A stretch of 64,000 bases of DNA from Reticulitermes speratus (GCA_021186555.1 JAJKFL010000005.1:8273178-8337177); one strand, 5' to 3'; shown: positions 10,505 through 21,497, counted from the stretch's first letter. Translations and numbers: made by a program. Notes: generated by a model not told the origin, from the letters alone.

Positions 10505-12810
10505 CATGAGAAATTACATAGTGTAAAGACCCATGTTCAGTGGGTCCCTGTCATCATGGCATGGCACATGCTCGGGTTGCTGATGGAGAGGTGGCCCCCA
10601 GATATTGGGAGTAACTGCAAACTTATTGAATAAGCAGTCACAAGCAGCCAACAGAGGATGATCCTACAGCTTGGATGTGGGCAAATTGCTAACAACTCCT
10701 TACCATAAAAATTCAAAATGTTACAGAATGTTACACAATTAATGACCTAAGCAATGGAAAATGGATATAAGATTTGGAACTTGGAGTGTGAGAGATCTCT
10801 GTAGGTCAGGGTCACTGAATTGAAGAAAGATAAGTTAAATTTAATGGGAGTACAGGTCAGATGGGATAAGGGAGGCCATGAACCAGCAATTGTTAATTCG
10901 GGAGAATTTTCCTTATACGAGAGAATTTTATTAGCCATTATGACAGTATATTTTGGTAGTGACAGGATGTCATATATAGTGCTAAGAGGTCACTGTTGTG
11001 ATGTCATAGTTCTAAGTGTGCGTGAGGATAAAAACGATGATGCAAAGGATTGTTTCTATGAGGAACTGCAGCAGATATTCAATCAGTTCCCTAAATGCCA
11101 CATGAAAATTCAATTATGAGATTTCACTGTAAAATTAGGGAGAGAAGGTGTTTTTAAAATGACAATTGGGAAAAAGAACTTATGTGAAACCAGTATGATA
11201 ATGGGGTTAGGATAGTAAACTTTGCCACATCCATATTTCATCAAGAGCACAATGTCCACACAACAAAGCATTCATAAATACACTTGACCTCTCCTGTGGC
11301 TAAGACACAATCAGATTGATCATATCTTGATAGACAGGAGATGGCATTCAGGTATCTTTCAGAGCAGCCGAGTGCAATACTGATCACTATCTGGTGGTTA
11401 CTTAAATCAGAAACTGTCTGTAAGTAAATTATAAAAGCAGAAGATGGATAGGGAGAAGTTTGATCTCAAGAAGCTAAATGATGTGAAAGTTAGGGAACAG
11501 TGTCATGTTAAAATCTGAAGAAGGCATACAGCTTTGGAGAACTTAGATGGTAGCAGGGACATTGATAGGAAAATATTAGAGAGAATATAAAAATTTCAGC
11601 TGAAGGGAGTCTTGGTAATTGCAAATAGAATCAACATGAAACATGATCACTGGAAACAAGAATCCACAGGAAGATATTGCAGTAAATCAGAAATCCCCAG
11701 TCCTGGAATTATTTTAACATTATATCAAATTACCACATATTTTAGTGATTTTAACACTAGTACTGATATGTAACATGTATTATGTCTTATGTACAGACTG
11801 AGATCTCAATCTATCACCATTTAAGTTAAATATGCAATTGTAATTTATTTTATGTAAAATATTGGCCTGAAGGTGACCTAAATGGAGTCAAAACATATTG
11901 CTGTGTACTCTAAAGATCTAATAGTAATATTAAAAAGCAGCTGTGTTGATGACAATTACGTACTAATTTGTAATACTATAAAACACAACAGTATTTCTAA
12001 ATGAAATAATGGAGATGATCTGAAAATGTAAGAAGTGAAACTAGCAGACATTTCAGGAACAACGAGTGGGAATATTTGAAAGGTGAAATTAATGAACTTG
12101 AAACAAGCTGCAAGGAAAAAAATGTTAGAGATTGTATAGTGGCATAAATGATTTCAAGAAGTGCTGCCAGCCTAAAACTAATGTGGTAAAGCATGAGAAG
12201 GGTGATCTGCTTGCAGATTCCCACAGTATTTTGAATAAGTGGAGTAATCACTCTGTCAGTTATTGAATGTGTATTGGGTTGATGATGTTAGACTGAAATA
12301 CGTCAGTCAAGCTACTAGTATCTGACCCTAGTGCCTCTGATGTTAAGATTACAGTTTCAAAGGTTAAAAGGCATAAATTACCAGATATTGATGAAATCCT
12401 GGCATAAATATGACCAGTCAGGAGATGGTACAGTACGTTCTGAGATCCATAACCTTATTAATCCTGCTTCGAATAAAGAAGATTTACTCTGCAGTGAAAG
12501 GAGTTTATTATTGCACGTATTAGAAGGGTGATAAAACATTACATTCATTATGAAGGCATAACACTTTTATCAACTATCTGCAAAGTTTTATCCAGCATTA
12601 TTTTGTGAATGTTTAGTCAGTATGCAGAAGATATTATTTTGGATCATCAGTCAGGATTTTGATGTAATGGATCAGCTACATATATATTTGGTATTTGTCA
12701 AGTACTTGAGAAACATGGAAATACAGTCTTGCAGTATATGACCTATTTATGGACTTCAAAAAAGCTTATGATTCGGTTAGGATGAGGTTGTACATAATTT
12801 ATTTTATACT
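10505..12810 (+). pseudogene. Decayed LINE: 5' UTR, AP-endonuclease and start of reverse transcriptase
   Basis: A leader (10505-10750) is followed by an APE-type endonuclease read in broken frames: FGTWSVRDL, VQVRWDKGGHEP, DRMSYIVLRG, FYEELQQIFNQFPKCHMKI, NDNGVRIVNFA, then HxxIDHI-like and DHY-like residues near 11310-11395. Reverse-transcriptase beginnings follow at 12630-12780 (DHQSGF, FKKAYDSV). Stops and frameshifts abound. It is interrupted around 11695-11990 by sequence unlike the rest. It lies just upstream of the dehydrogenase coding start. Confidence 0.8.
11695..11990. mobile_element. Possible ribozyme-type foldback fragment nested in the LINE
   Basis: This AT-rich segment interrupts the LINE between its endonuclease and later domains. 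It contains 'cctgaaggtgacct...ggagtcaaaacatattg' at 11876-11900, a degenerate version of the CTGAAGA/stem/GAAAC pattern seen elsewhere. Confidence 0.4.
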
Positions 12811-13690
12811 TTTTTGTGTATATGACTATAGAAGTTGTGTATGACAGATCTTTTGACATGTAGATGATTTGTGAATAATTAGTGTGTGCAGGCAAGCATG
12901 AACACACACACAAAGGATTTTTTATTTATTTTATATCATTTTGAGATATTTTAATTATGCCTGTTCATAATAACTTATGTTTTGAATGAGATAAGTATGT
13001 TTACAAATTCTGCCAGAGATGTATTATAGTTATTTTGTCAAAAGCAGCAAGAGGGAAATGTATTAATGATTTGAGGTTGTGTTTCAAAATGACATGGAAG
13101 TCAGTTGTTCCAAAATTTAATCTGTTATATTTTGTATGTTTTGTTATGGTATTTTGCTATTTTGATGGCTTCTTCCATGTTGATATTTCAGGTTTTGCAC
13201 CATTTAAGTTGAGGATTCTTGTGTTATGGGATGTTAATGCTGTATAGTAAGGTTGATGGTTCTTGACATTGCAAGGACTGTAGTGCCTTCATCTTCAAGG
13301 AGCTGTCATCCTTCAAGACGGCAGGATGTGAACCCCCCTACACAGCATAACATCCCAGAAGACCAGAATTCTTGTTTCATATTATTTATATTGTAAGCAC
13401 ATCACATTGAGTTGTTACTTTTGCAGCAAAGTGAAATGAAATGAAGCTGTTTTATGACTGGCTTATTCTGTTGACCCTTAATGCTTTGATAGGATAGTAA
13501 ATATGACATCAAATTTTATGTGTGAAACAGATATCCTCATATAAATATTCCTGGCGTTTATAACTTGCTCCAGGACTGTCTCCAAACATTAGTTTCAAAC
13601 ATGTCAGTCTCCTTCCTTTCAGCCTACTAGTCATTATCTTATCTCATTCAATATCCTAACTTTAAACAGACACCTGATTACCTGCATGGG
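12811..13690. other. Intergenic, no gene seen
   Basis: AT-rich with no recognised coding sequence. At 13255-13370 'cttcaaggagctgtcatccttcaag' followed by 'cataacatcccagaaga' matches the ends of the second foldback family. Confidence 0.4.
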
Positions 13691-14850
13691 CAGTGAAGTG
13701 CTAGCTGCATGTGCTGACCATATGTCTACTCTGAATTGCTTACCTGTGTGCACTGAAGTGCTTACCTGCATGTGCTAACTGTATGTGTCACTGAAGTGCT
13801 TACCTGCATGTGCTAACTGTATGTGCACTGAAGGGCTTACCTGCAGTGCTAACTGTATGGTACACTGAATTGCTTACCTGCATGTGCTAACTGTATGTGT
13901 ACACTGAATTGCTTACCTGCATGTGCTAACTGTATGTGTACACTGAATTGCTTACTGCATTGCACTGTAGTTACATGAATTGCTACCTGCATGTCAATGT
14001 ATTACACTGAATTGCTTACCTGCATGTGCTAACTGTATGTATACACTGAATTGCTTACCTGCATGTGCTAACTGTATGTGCTTACTTGCATGTGCGACCA
14101 TATGTTATACTGAATGCTTACCTGCATGTGCTAACCATATGTGTATCACTGAATTGCTTACTGCATGTGCTAACATTATGTGTACTACTGAATTGCTTAC
14201 CTGCATGTGCTACCATATGTAAAACTGAATTGCTTACTTGCATGTGCTGACCATGTTGTTACTGAATTGCTTACTTGCATGTGCTGACCATATGTGTATA
14301 CTGAATTGCTTACTTGCATGTGCTGACCATATGTGTATACTGAATTGCTTACCAGTGCTGACATTGTGACTAATACTGCATTGTGACCTATGTGTAACTG
14401 AATTGCTTACCTGCATGTGCTAGACTCATATGTGTACACTGAATTGCTTACTTGCATGTGCTGACCATATGTAATGTTTGATCACACTGAATGTTGCTTA
14501 CCTGCAGTGCTGCATAGAACTGTGTACTTGGTGTACCAGTCTGAATTGCTTACCTGCATGTGCTAACCATATGTGTATCACTGAATTGCTTACCATGTCC
14601 ATATGCTATACTGATTATGTGTCTGACCTGACTGAATTGCTTACTTGCAGTGCTGACCATATGTGTATACTGAATTGCTTACTTGCATGTGCTGACCATA
14701 TGTGTATACTGAATTGCTTACTTGCAGGTGCTGACCATATGTCTATACTGAATTGCTTACCTGTGTGTGCTGAAGTGCTTCCCTTGCAGTGCTGACCATA
14801 TGTCTATACTGAATTGCTTACCTGTGTGTGCTGACAGTGCGTGTACACTG
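13690..14850. repeat. Minisatellite, about 39-bp unit, roughly 28 degenerate copies
   Basis: The unit is close to 'tgaattgcttacctgcatg' followed by 'tgctgaccatatgtgtatac'. Copies vary by small indels and by 'acctgc' versus 'acttgc'; the most regular run is near 14260-14360 and 14640-14750. The apparent Cys-rich ORFs across it are translations of the repeat. Confidence 0.93.
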
Positions 14851-15200
14851 AAAGTTCTTACTAGCAGCTTGAAGTCATCTAAATGCTTGATGTGTTGTGT
14901 TGTTATTGTTGTCGTTATTTGCTTGACTTTAATGTCATAAGGCATCAGTCTGGGGTCAGTGTCAGTGTTAGCTGCATCAAGTGTGGTGGGGAACAGAACT
15001 GATACGCTGTGGCAAAACAGCCATGTGTATGATAAAGCCTGGGACACAGTGAAAAATGTAACAAATACAGGGAGTTCAATTGAAAACAGAACCAAGATAC
15101 AAGGCAGGCTTAATGGCCTTGCATGTTCTGATATATTATGTGGTTGATGTAGGGGTGTTCACGGCACTCTAAATCATACACACGCTGCTCTAACCTACTA
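14851..15200. other. Intergenic, nothing recognised
   Basis: No coding or repeat signature beyond simple TTG-rich sequence near 14890-14930. Confidence 0.4.
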
Positions 15201-15420
15201 TGTAACAGTTTACTACATGGAAAATTACTAGCAGTTCTTCTACATATACAGTTATGCCAACATTATTAAGTAATTGTTTTATGCAACGACTGGTGTACTC
15301 CCTGATGATGGACCAGTAGGGTCCGAAACATGTAGGGGTGTAGTGTGTTTTTTGAATATATTTTTGTGAATCTGTAACAATTTGAGTGCATCTATTGGTT
15401 GATATTAAAAACAAGGTGCC
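15200..15420 (+). mobile_element. Solo arm of a Penelope-like, ribozyme-bearing element
   Basis: Carries one hammerhead core (15296-15340) followed, as in the complete foldback elements, by an AT-rich stretch and 'gtgcatctattggttgatatt', the counterpart of the 'tgcatttgttggt' terminus elsewhere. No opposite arm is seen, so it is probably truncated. Confidence 0.65.
15296..15340 (+). ncRNA. Hammerhead ribozyme motif
   Basis: CTGATGA at 15302-15308, one extra T, perfect stem II GGACC/GGTCC (15310-15324), GAAAC at 15325-15329, then AT and the cleavage triplet GTA at 15332-15334. Stem I pairs TACTCC (15296-15301) with GGGGTG (15335-15340), counting two G-U wobbles. Stem III would be only 2 bp, as reported for Penelope-like elements. 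Confidence 0.8.
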
Positions 15421-16027
15421 CTACTATCATGACATTTACCGGAGGGTCTGTGGAAAACCACGAGCATCGAAAATTAGGATAGCTGGTCTCTAGGCCGAGG
15501 TTGTAATACAGCACATCCCGGCAACATATCGCTTTAAACTTTGATCGCGTTTTGTGCAACAAGTTTCCTTCGGTCGACATGTTATCGAGGGGCAATTTCA
15601 TCTCGATGCTCGTCGAGGAATCGCGTACTGGGGCTGGACTATGATCAGTAGAAACTTACTTACTGTGATATAATCAGAAGCAAAATGTCAATCTGTGAGT
15701 GCGCATGCGTCAATCTTAAATGTAACCATCATCAGGCGGCTACGATGGGTGATGAATCACAACAGAATTTGGTGATTTGCAGTTCTAAATACGCTTCTTA
15801 GGATTCCACACATCCTGCGGTGTTCAAAATATTATCCTAAGCATTCGCTATGTTTGTGATCTGCTTCCATACATAATAGTGTTAAAACCTTCCTGGAATA
15901 CTGTGTGGCCATTTGAGTCAGTTAAATCCAAGCACAGTGCCAACTAATTTGGTGCAATACATTGACAATGTATACTTCACGCAGTCAGCCATTGCGTTAT
16001 TCAATGGAAATGTGCGTTTAAGAATTA
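15421..16027. other. CpG-rich intergenic sequence, no gene
   Basis: CpG dinucleotides become frequent from about 15.44 kb onward, unlike the first 15 kb. No recognised domain. Confidence 0.4.
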
Positions 16028-16060
16028 CAGTGAAACCCGCTTAAAACGACCACAGTTAGG
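16028..16060 (+). mobile_element. Single pogo/Tigger-like terminal repeat
   Basis: 'TA' followed by 'cagtgaaacccgcttaaaac', closely like the end of the MITE at 22665. No partner end was found nearby. Confidence 0.45.
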
Positions 16061-16475
16061 AAGTTTCCCCATCCAATATGTTACAATAATTTAGTACCAG
16101 AACTTTCTCATAAAAGTAACATATATGTTCCCCTTTAGTAAGTATATTAATGTAACATCGGAGACTCGCATTTTATTTGGGCACAAATATGCGGTGTCTA
16201 TTTAATAAATGATGCCGCTAGCTTCATTGGTCAGCATTAACAGAAAAGAACAAATAAGCAACGTAGACTACTTTCAGTGTTTAGTCAGTGGTTAGTTATG
16301 ATGCACTGTATTTCTCAACTAAAGAAGATCATATTAATATTAGTCAATCCCTTTTATTTACAACGAACTAAAAATACAGGGTTTTCAGTCAGAACACAAC
16401 TACTCAAACTTTTTATCTATTTTATGACTTTACTATTAATGTAATTAATACACAGCTACAATTATCCAAAACATA
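16061..16475. other. Intergenic, nothing recognised
   Basis: AT-rich sequence without coding signal. Its right edge (16464-16475, 'atccaaaacata') is the left target-site copy of the next element. Confidence 0.4.
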
Positions 16476-16807
16476 AACAGATTATATCAAACCAACTGAT
16501 GCACAATTAAAAACCACTTTTATTGTAGCTTTTATAAAATGTTTGTACCCCTGCATATGTTTCAAACCTTAGTTCATCGTCAGGGGTTTTTTGTCTTTAA
16601 AAGCTACAACACTTCAATTACATAATTTTTGAAGCTCAAACAGCACTTGTGTCCTGATATTGTGATAAAGATTGTTTTGATATAATATGTAACACATTAA
16701 AACTTAAGTTTATGAGTTAAAATGGTTAAAAGTTGTAAAAATAGTTGTATAAGTTTTTTGGATGCGGAAGTACTGCCGTTCTTTTTACCTCCTGGTAAAG
16801 CATAAGC

Positions 16808-17392
16808 ATGTGCTGTGTGTGCCTACTTTTGCGGTGCTGTGTGTCACGTGAAATTAAATCCAGAATTGCCATGGCAAAAACAGCATTCAACAAGAAGAAA
16901 AATCTTTTCACCAGCAAACTGGAATTAAATTTAAGGAAGAAACTAGTAAAGTGCTACATTTGGAGCATAGCTTTGTATGGTGCTGAAACGTGGACACTTC
17001 GGAAAGTAGATCAGAAGTATCTGGAAAGTTTTGAAATGTGGTGCTGGAGAAGAATGGAGAAGATCAATTGGACCGATCGTGTGAGAAATGAAGAAGTATT
17101 ACACAGAGTCAAAGAGGAGAGGAATATCGTACATACAATAAAAAGAAGAAAGGCTAACTGGATTGGTCACATCTTGCGTAGAAACTGCCTTCTGAAACAC
17201 GTGATTGAAGGAAAGTTAGAAGGAAGGATAGAAATGACAGGACGACGAGGGAGAAGACGTAAGCAGCTACTGGATGACCTTAAGGAAAAGAAAAGATACT
17301 GGAAATTGAAAGAGGAAGCACTAGATCGCACTCTGTGGAGAACTCGCTTTGGAAGAGGCTACGGACCTGTCGTAAGACAGACTACAGAATGA
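16808..17392 (+). pseudogene. LINE reverse-transcriptase C-terminal ORF (194 codons open)
   Basis: An open frame from 16808 to the stop at 17390-17392, intact although only the C-terminal third of the polyprotein is present. Residues such as WSIALYGAETWTLRKVDQK, FEMWCWRRMEKINWTDRV, RRKANWIGHILRRN and [20 protein letters not shown] are the well-known end of insect LINE polyproteins. The reverse-transcriptase catalytic domain and endonuclease are missing, so it is a 5'-truncated copy and no gene start is implied by the first ATG. Confidence 0.88.
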
Positions 17393-17405
17393 AATGAATG
17401 AGTGT

Positions 17406-17454
17406 GTCCTGCCTGTCGTGTTGTGGAATGCTTCCACAACACGACAGGCAGGAC
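17406..17454. repeat. Perfect 21-bp stem hairpin
   Basis: 'gtcctgcctgtcgtgttgtg' plus g is exactly complementary to the sequence ending at 17454, around the 7-nt loop aatgctt. It lies between the LINE stop codon and the right arm of foldback element 1. Confidence 0.9.
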
Positions 17455-17625
17455 AAAAGACAAAAAAACCCCTGACGATGAACTAAGGTTTGAAACATAT
17501 GTAAGGGTACAAACATTTTATAAAAGCTACAATAAAAAGTGGTTTTTAATTGTGCATCAGTTGGTTTGATATAATCTGTTTAGTAAAGATGGACGGTGTT
17601 AGTAACGTGAAATATCCAAAATATA

Positions 17626-17939
17626 ATCTTTAGTCTTAACTCACCGTGCATTTTTATTATTTAAGATGTACACCAACAAAATGCACAAATTATAAGGTGC
17701 AAATTAGCTCCTTATATCATGATTTTACCCTACGCGTTTCAGCTCTTCATGAGCCATCATCAGGGGTTCTTTTCTTATAAAAGGTGCTTTACAAATGCTG
17801 CATCTGTTGATGACACTTTTAAAAATTATGCACTATTTTAGAGCATAAAAAACTTGAAACGCGTAGGGTAAAATCGTGATATAAGGAGCTAATTTGCACC
17901 TTATAATTTGTGCATTTTGTTGGTATATATCTAAAATAA
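17626..17939. mobile_element. Penelope-like foldback element 2
   Basis: Left tail 'cttaactcaccgtgcatttt', then arms 'caccaacaaaatgcacaaat' (from about 17672) and 'atttgtgcattttgttggta' (to about 17927). The left arm holds a good minus-strand hammerhead; the right arm keeps only GAAACGCGTAGGGTAAAATC. It is bounded by 'atccaaaatata' at 17614-17625 and 17940-17951, an exact 12-bp duplication whose left copy is shared with element 1. Confidence 0.82.
17726..17768 (-). ncRNA. Hammerhead ribozyme motif in foldback element 2
   Basis: Minus strand: CTGATGA (17763-17757), T, stem II GGCTC/GAGCT, GAAAC, GC, then GTA (17733-17731). Stem I is ACCC paired with GGGT. Confidence 0.75.
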
Positions 17940-18049
17940 ATCCAAAATATAGTTTTGTAATTATACATTTTAAACCCCACTATCTCGTTCTTCGTAATAT
18001 ACATATTACGTGCGTTATATACTTTATATAACACATTTGTAACGTCCTA

Positions 18050-18260
18050 GGTCTACGACCGATATTGCAACTGTATTATTTCCTTCATTGTATATTCTTG
18101 GGACGGGCCTGATGATGGCTACAAAACAGTAGCCGAAACATGTAGCTGATTTGTTAAATAGTAAAGTTGTGTTTTGACTGCAACCCTTGTATTTGTAGTT
18201 TAAAGAGAATAATTTTGGTTTTTGGGTTGCTGTGGAGTACATTGGACTTAAGGAGGAAGG
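18050..18260 (+). mobile_element. Solo arm of a Penelope-like element
   Basis: One hammerhead core followed by an AT-rich tail, without an inverted partner nearby. Confidence 0.55.
18104..18149 (+). ncRNA. Hammerhead ribozyme motif
   Basis: CTGATGA at 18109-18115, T, perfect 6-bp stem II GGCTAC/GTAGCC with loop aaaaca, GAAAC at 18135-18139, AT, GTA at 18142-18144. Stem I is short (GGC/GCT), so activity is less certain than for the 43.2-kb copy. Confidence 0.7.
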
Positions 18261-18399
18261 AACGAGTTGCACAAGCAGGAGTAAGATACATTGTGTTATA
18301 CACCAAATGTTATTAGGGTGGTCATATCAATGAAGATTACATGGGCAGGTCAAGTAGCACGTACGGGAATGATGAGATGTTCACAAATTCTTGGTCAGA

Positions 18400-18620
18400 A
18401 AACGTGAAGGAAACATGTAGTCCAAGAAGAATTTCTTCTTCAAATTTCATCTTGGGCTGCTTGGCCGTTGAAGGTGGCATCGATAGGCTGTGCCATCACA
18501 TCGGTAACAAGCTGCCAAACTACGCCGCGTAACATCCCGGAAGAGCGAAGGCGTGAACTACACCGCGGCGGAAGCCCGAACTCTCGCGTGAAGGAAACAA
18601 CTTTGAAGACCTAGGCATAG
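18400..18620. repeat. Dispersed repeat ends of the second foldback family
   Basis: 'cgtaacatcccggaagagcg' and 'acaccgcggcggaagcc' recur at 23.95-24.01 kb. Confidence 0.5.
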
Positions 18621-18624
18621 ATGG

Positions 18625-18830
18625 GACGATAATATTAAAATTAGTCTTAAATAAATACATTAGGATATGTGGAGTGGATTCGTCTGGCTCAGGATAGAAG
18701 CTTCTGTGAACTGGTTAATGAGTCTTCGGGTTCCGTAACGGACGAGACGACTCTTGACTCGCTGAGCAACTGCTGGGTTCTCAGGAAGTATTCTGACTCA
18801 TGGAGTTAGTGATGTAGCCTTATCGACAAG
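18625..18830 (+). mobile_element. LINE 3' end, decayed fragment
   Basis: The plus strand resembles 'NIKISLK...WLMSLRVP' then a stop and 'tcatggagttag', the same terminal segment as the minus-strand copies at 4225 and 8870. Confidence 0.55.
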
Positions 18831-18949
18831 CCTTGTTCACAAACGTTTTCATTGCGCTTAATTACCACACCATGGCGACAAGAGGGAGTGGAGGTATAGC
18901 TCCATTTATTGTAACCTCGGCTATAGATGGAGATGAGTGTTTAGCTGCA

Positions 18950-19110
18950 TGATCGACTGCTGAGCTCCCGGTACAAATTTAGTAGGAGCCTGCATGGGCT
19001 TCAGAGCAGGTCTGGTCGCTGTAGAGAAGAGGCAATATTCTGCTTCCGCTGGGAATAGAACCTCGATATATCTAATGGTAGTGCCTCGGAATTATTACAT
19101 GGAACCTCAG
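18950..19110 (-). mobile_element. Old tRNA-derived SINE fragment
   Basis: 'gcctgcatgggcttcagagc...tctggtcg...gaacctcgatata' parallels the SINE bodies at 39.7 and 60.3 kb. Confidence 0.4.
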
Positions 19111-19230
19111 TGCTCATATAGGCTATCTCATAGTATTATACACACACAGACGTCAGTAGATGAGTAGAAGTATGTGCGTTATTTATTGCAAGGTACCTTG
19201 ATGTCAGTAATGTTAATTTGTTACAAAACT

Positions 19231-19727
19231 TTTTTTTATAATTGCTATCACCGCGCATTTTTCACTAATTCAGTTTTTTACACCAACTAATGCACACACA
19301 AAACCACTTTTTTGTAGTTTTTTATTATAGATTTTTCACCCCTACACGTGTTTCAATCCTTGGATCATCTTCAGTCAGCACATACCATTCCACACAATAG
19401 CACGCAAGGCAATACGCTCACAGGAATATACCACGATTCTTGCACAAATAACCTTGCCGTTGTTTTAAATATTTTAAAATTCTAATTGTGACTTTAACTT
19501 ATAGAAAATCACAAGTTTTACAGTTTTATGAATTTACAAACTCAGATGTTTCTAAAACTTAATATTGAGACAAGTGTGCCTATTAGGCCCTTCTAGCATG
19601 CAGTTGAAGTGTTAGTGGCTTATTAAAGATGATCCAAGGATTGAAACACGTGTAGGGGTGAAAATCTATAATAAAAAACTACAAAAAAGTGGTTTTGTGT
19701 GTCTATTAGTTGGTGTAAAAAACTGAA
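19231..19727. mobile_element. Penelope-like foldback element 3
   Basis: Left tail 'atcaccgcgcatttttcac', left arm from about 19272 ('ttttttacaccaactaatgc') and right arm to about 19726, with 'tgatccaaggattgaaacac' near 19630-19650 mirrored in the left arm. Flanked by exact 13-bp copies of 'ttgttacaaaact' at 19218-19230 and 19728-19740. Confidence 0.85.
19335..19376 (-). ncRNA. Hammerhead-like motif, CTGAAGA variant
   Basis: Minus strand: CTGAAGA (19374-19368), T, stem II GATCC/GGATT, GAAAC, ACGT, GTA, then GGGGTG. The core is canonical (position 7 is free to vary), but stem I pairing is poor. The opposite arm at 19625-19660 repeats stem II to GTA with a damaged CTGAAGA. Confidence 0.55.
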
Positions 19728-19833
19728 TTGTTACAAAACTGTTTCTTCTCGGTTTTATCCGTGCCACTGTTTGGCAATTGTGCCTCTCATAGGCTTGAAC
19801 TTGATAGAGTGATTCTGTGAATGGAGCTACAGG

Positions 19834-20447
19834 TAGGGTTCCCATTCGTCCTGTTTTTCCCGGGACTGTCCCGCTTTTAAAATAAATGTCCCGGTGTCCC
19901 GAGAACTTTTTTCGGGACACCCAAAGTTCCCACTTTTTGTTTTGGTATATGTTTCATTCGTATCACTGCAGTAATGCAATTTGTCCGTCTCCTATACTGA
20001 TGATTAGCGAATTCAGTATTATCGTTGGTTTCGTACGTGTGTTGGTGAAAATCGATCAGGCGTTTGTTTGGTAATGTTGGCAGGGTTGTGAAATTGTAGC
20101 ACGTAAATGGTGATAAACAGCAAAATTTGTGAATCATCCACAGATACCGTGCCACTGATTGTGTGTGTGCTATACGGCCTGCCTTCCTAGTACCATTTAA
20201 CATTGCTCTTCAAATGCAGAGCTTTAGTTTTGGATCCGTTTTAATGTTGATCAAAATACAATGAATGCACATTTGCAAAGGGGTCTTACTTAGTGTCCTT
20301 AAAGCACTTGGCGTATGTATGAGTTGCAGCTTGTATGTGGAAAATCTGATTTTTAAAATATGTGCCCCTTTTTCCTCAAATGTTCCAGGTTTTTAATAGA
20401 GATTTCTGAAAATATCCCGCCTTCCTTAAAAGTATTATGGGAACCCT
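19834..20447. mobile_element. hAT-like non-autonomous element
   Basis: Starts 'tagggttcccattcgtcctg' and ends 'attatgggaaccct', short inverted ends, with 'ctacagg' and 'ttacagg' as imperfect flanking duplications. The interior has repeated 'gtcccg' motifs; no intact transposase is seen. Confidence 0.65.
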
Positions 20448-20524
20448 CGTTACAGGACCTATTTATTTGCATATATTAGGTGATAAATTGTATTCGTTGC
20501 ATCAAGTTTCTCCTAAAAATGAAG

Positions 20525-21000
20525 CTAAGCTATTACTTGCGCCTGTCCATGCACTGTTAGTTTCAGATAACTGGCTATGTATGCAGCAAAACGGCAGTCC
20601 TGCAAAGCTCTGTCGAACTCTTCCGCAGACCTGAGCGACGACGCATTTTCCGCCAACCTGCATTCTAATAATTCCGTTAGTAATCTGTGACCATCATTTT
20701 TCGAACATCTTAGCTGACCATTGAGCCTTCCACCCTTGCTAAAACTGAGTCGTTTTATATGGCGTGAGGGAAATGCTACGAGTAGCGTGTAGTTTGGCTT
20801 TGGGTTCTTAGTTGTCGACATAGTCAATGGACAACGGGTTTGGCGATGGCGTTCCAATCCCGGCATGAGTAAGAAGTTTCTCTCTTCGTCACAGTATCCA
20901 GACCGGCTCTGGGTTCCTCGCAGCCTATTCAGAGGGTGCTGCTGGCTCATTTCCCGGGACAAAGCGTTTAGTGCTTGAATTTGAACACTAACCTCCACCT
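20525..21000. repeat. Unclassified interspersed repeat
   Basis: Phrases such as 'ccggcatgagtaagaag' and 'cactaacctccacctagag' recur in part at 24.05-24.15 kb, so it is repeat-derived. The 157-codon minus-strand ORF (20525-20998) matches no family I know. Confidence 0.4.
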
Positions 21001-21091
21001 AGAGCTGAGTTTAACCACGTTAAATTGTAAACAATTTTATTGCCAACTAATTGCACCAATATTTGATTTACAAAAGTACAACCTGTAGCCG

Positions 21092-21383
21092 CTCAGTGGC
21101 GCAGTTGGTTGAGGCACTGCGCTACAAGCCGGAAGGTCTCGGGTTCGATTCCCGATGGTGTAACTGTCGATGGTCGCACTATGGCCCTGAGGTCGACTCA
21201 GTCTCTAACAGAAATGAGTACCAGGAATATTTCCTGGGGGGTAAAGGCGGCCGGTGCGTAGGGCTGACAACCTTACCACCTTCATGTGCCGATTGTCTAG
21301 AAATCTGGGAGCCTCAACCTCCTGGATCCCTAAGGGCCTGTCCAGGCCTGTAATGGGATAGCTTTACCTGCTGCTTTTACCTT
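21092..21383 (+). mobile_element. tRNA-derived SINE
   Basis: tRNA-like head with A-box 'cagttggttgaggca' and B-box 'ggttcgattcccg', a unique body and a simple TTTACC-rich 3' tail. Flanked by exact 15-bp copies of 'tacaacctgtagccg' at 21077-21091 and 21384-21398. The same SINE is inverted at 24181-24467. Confidence 0.93.
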
Positions 21384-21497
21384 TACAACCTGTAGCCGTC
21401 GTCAGGAAGCTACAGTACTCAAATACAGCGTTTTTATGTGACTTGTCAATCGTAAATGGTAATATATATACATAGATATATATGTATCGTCACTTAT

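Larger units (their letters stand above)
16476..17613. mobile_element. Penelope-like foldback element 1, enclosing a LINE fragment
   Basis: Inverted arms: about 16476-16610 ('cagattatatcaaaccaact' onward) and 17455-17583, its reverse complement. Each arm holds CTGACGA, a short stem, GAAAC and ATAT then GTA or GCA. The right side adds a tail resembling 'gatgcacggtg'. Flanks are 'atccaaaacata' (16464-16475) and 'atccaaaatata' (17614-17625), an 11/12 target-site duplication. The middle carries LINE coding sequence and a 49-nt perfect hairpin. Confidence 0.8.

Noticed and set aside
13980..14795. Cysteine-rich short ORFs resembling a secreted peptide
   Set aside because: They are translations of the 39-bp minisatellite in several frames.
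13690..14850. CRISPR-like array
   Set aside because: Units are contiguous degenerate tandem copies without unique spacers, in a eukaryotic genome.
20525..20998. 157-codon minus-strand ORF
   Set aside because: No recognised domain, no splice or promoter context, and parts of its DNA recur at 24.1 kb, so it is repeat-derived.
21092..21165. tRNA gene
   Set aside because: A- and B-box-like sequences are present, but the full cloverleaf is not, and target duplications show it is a SINE head. The same applies to the heads at 24.4 and 56.4 kb.
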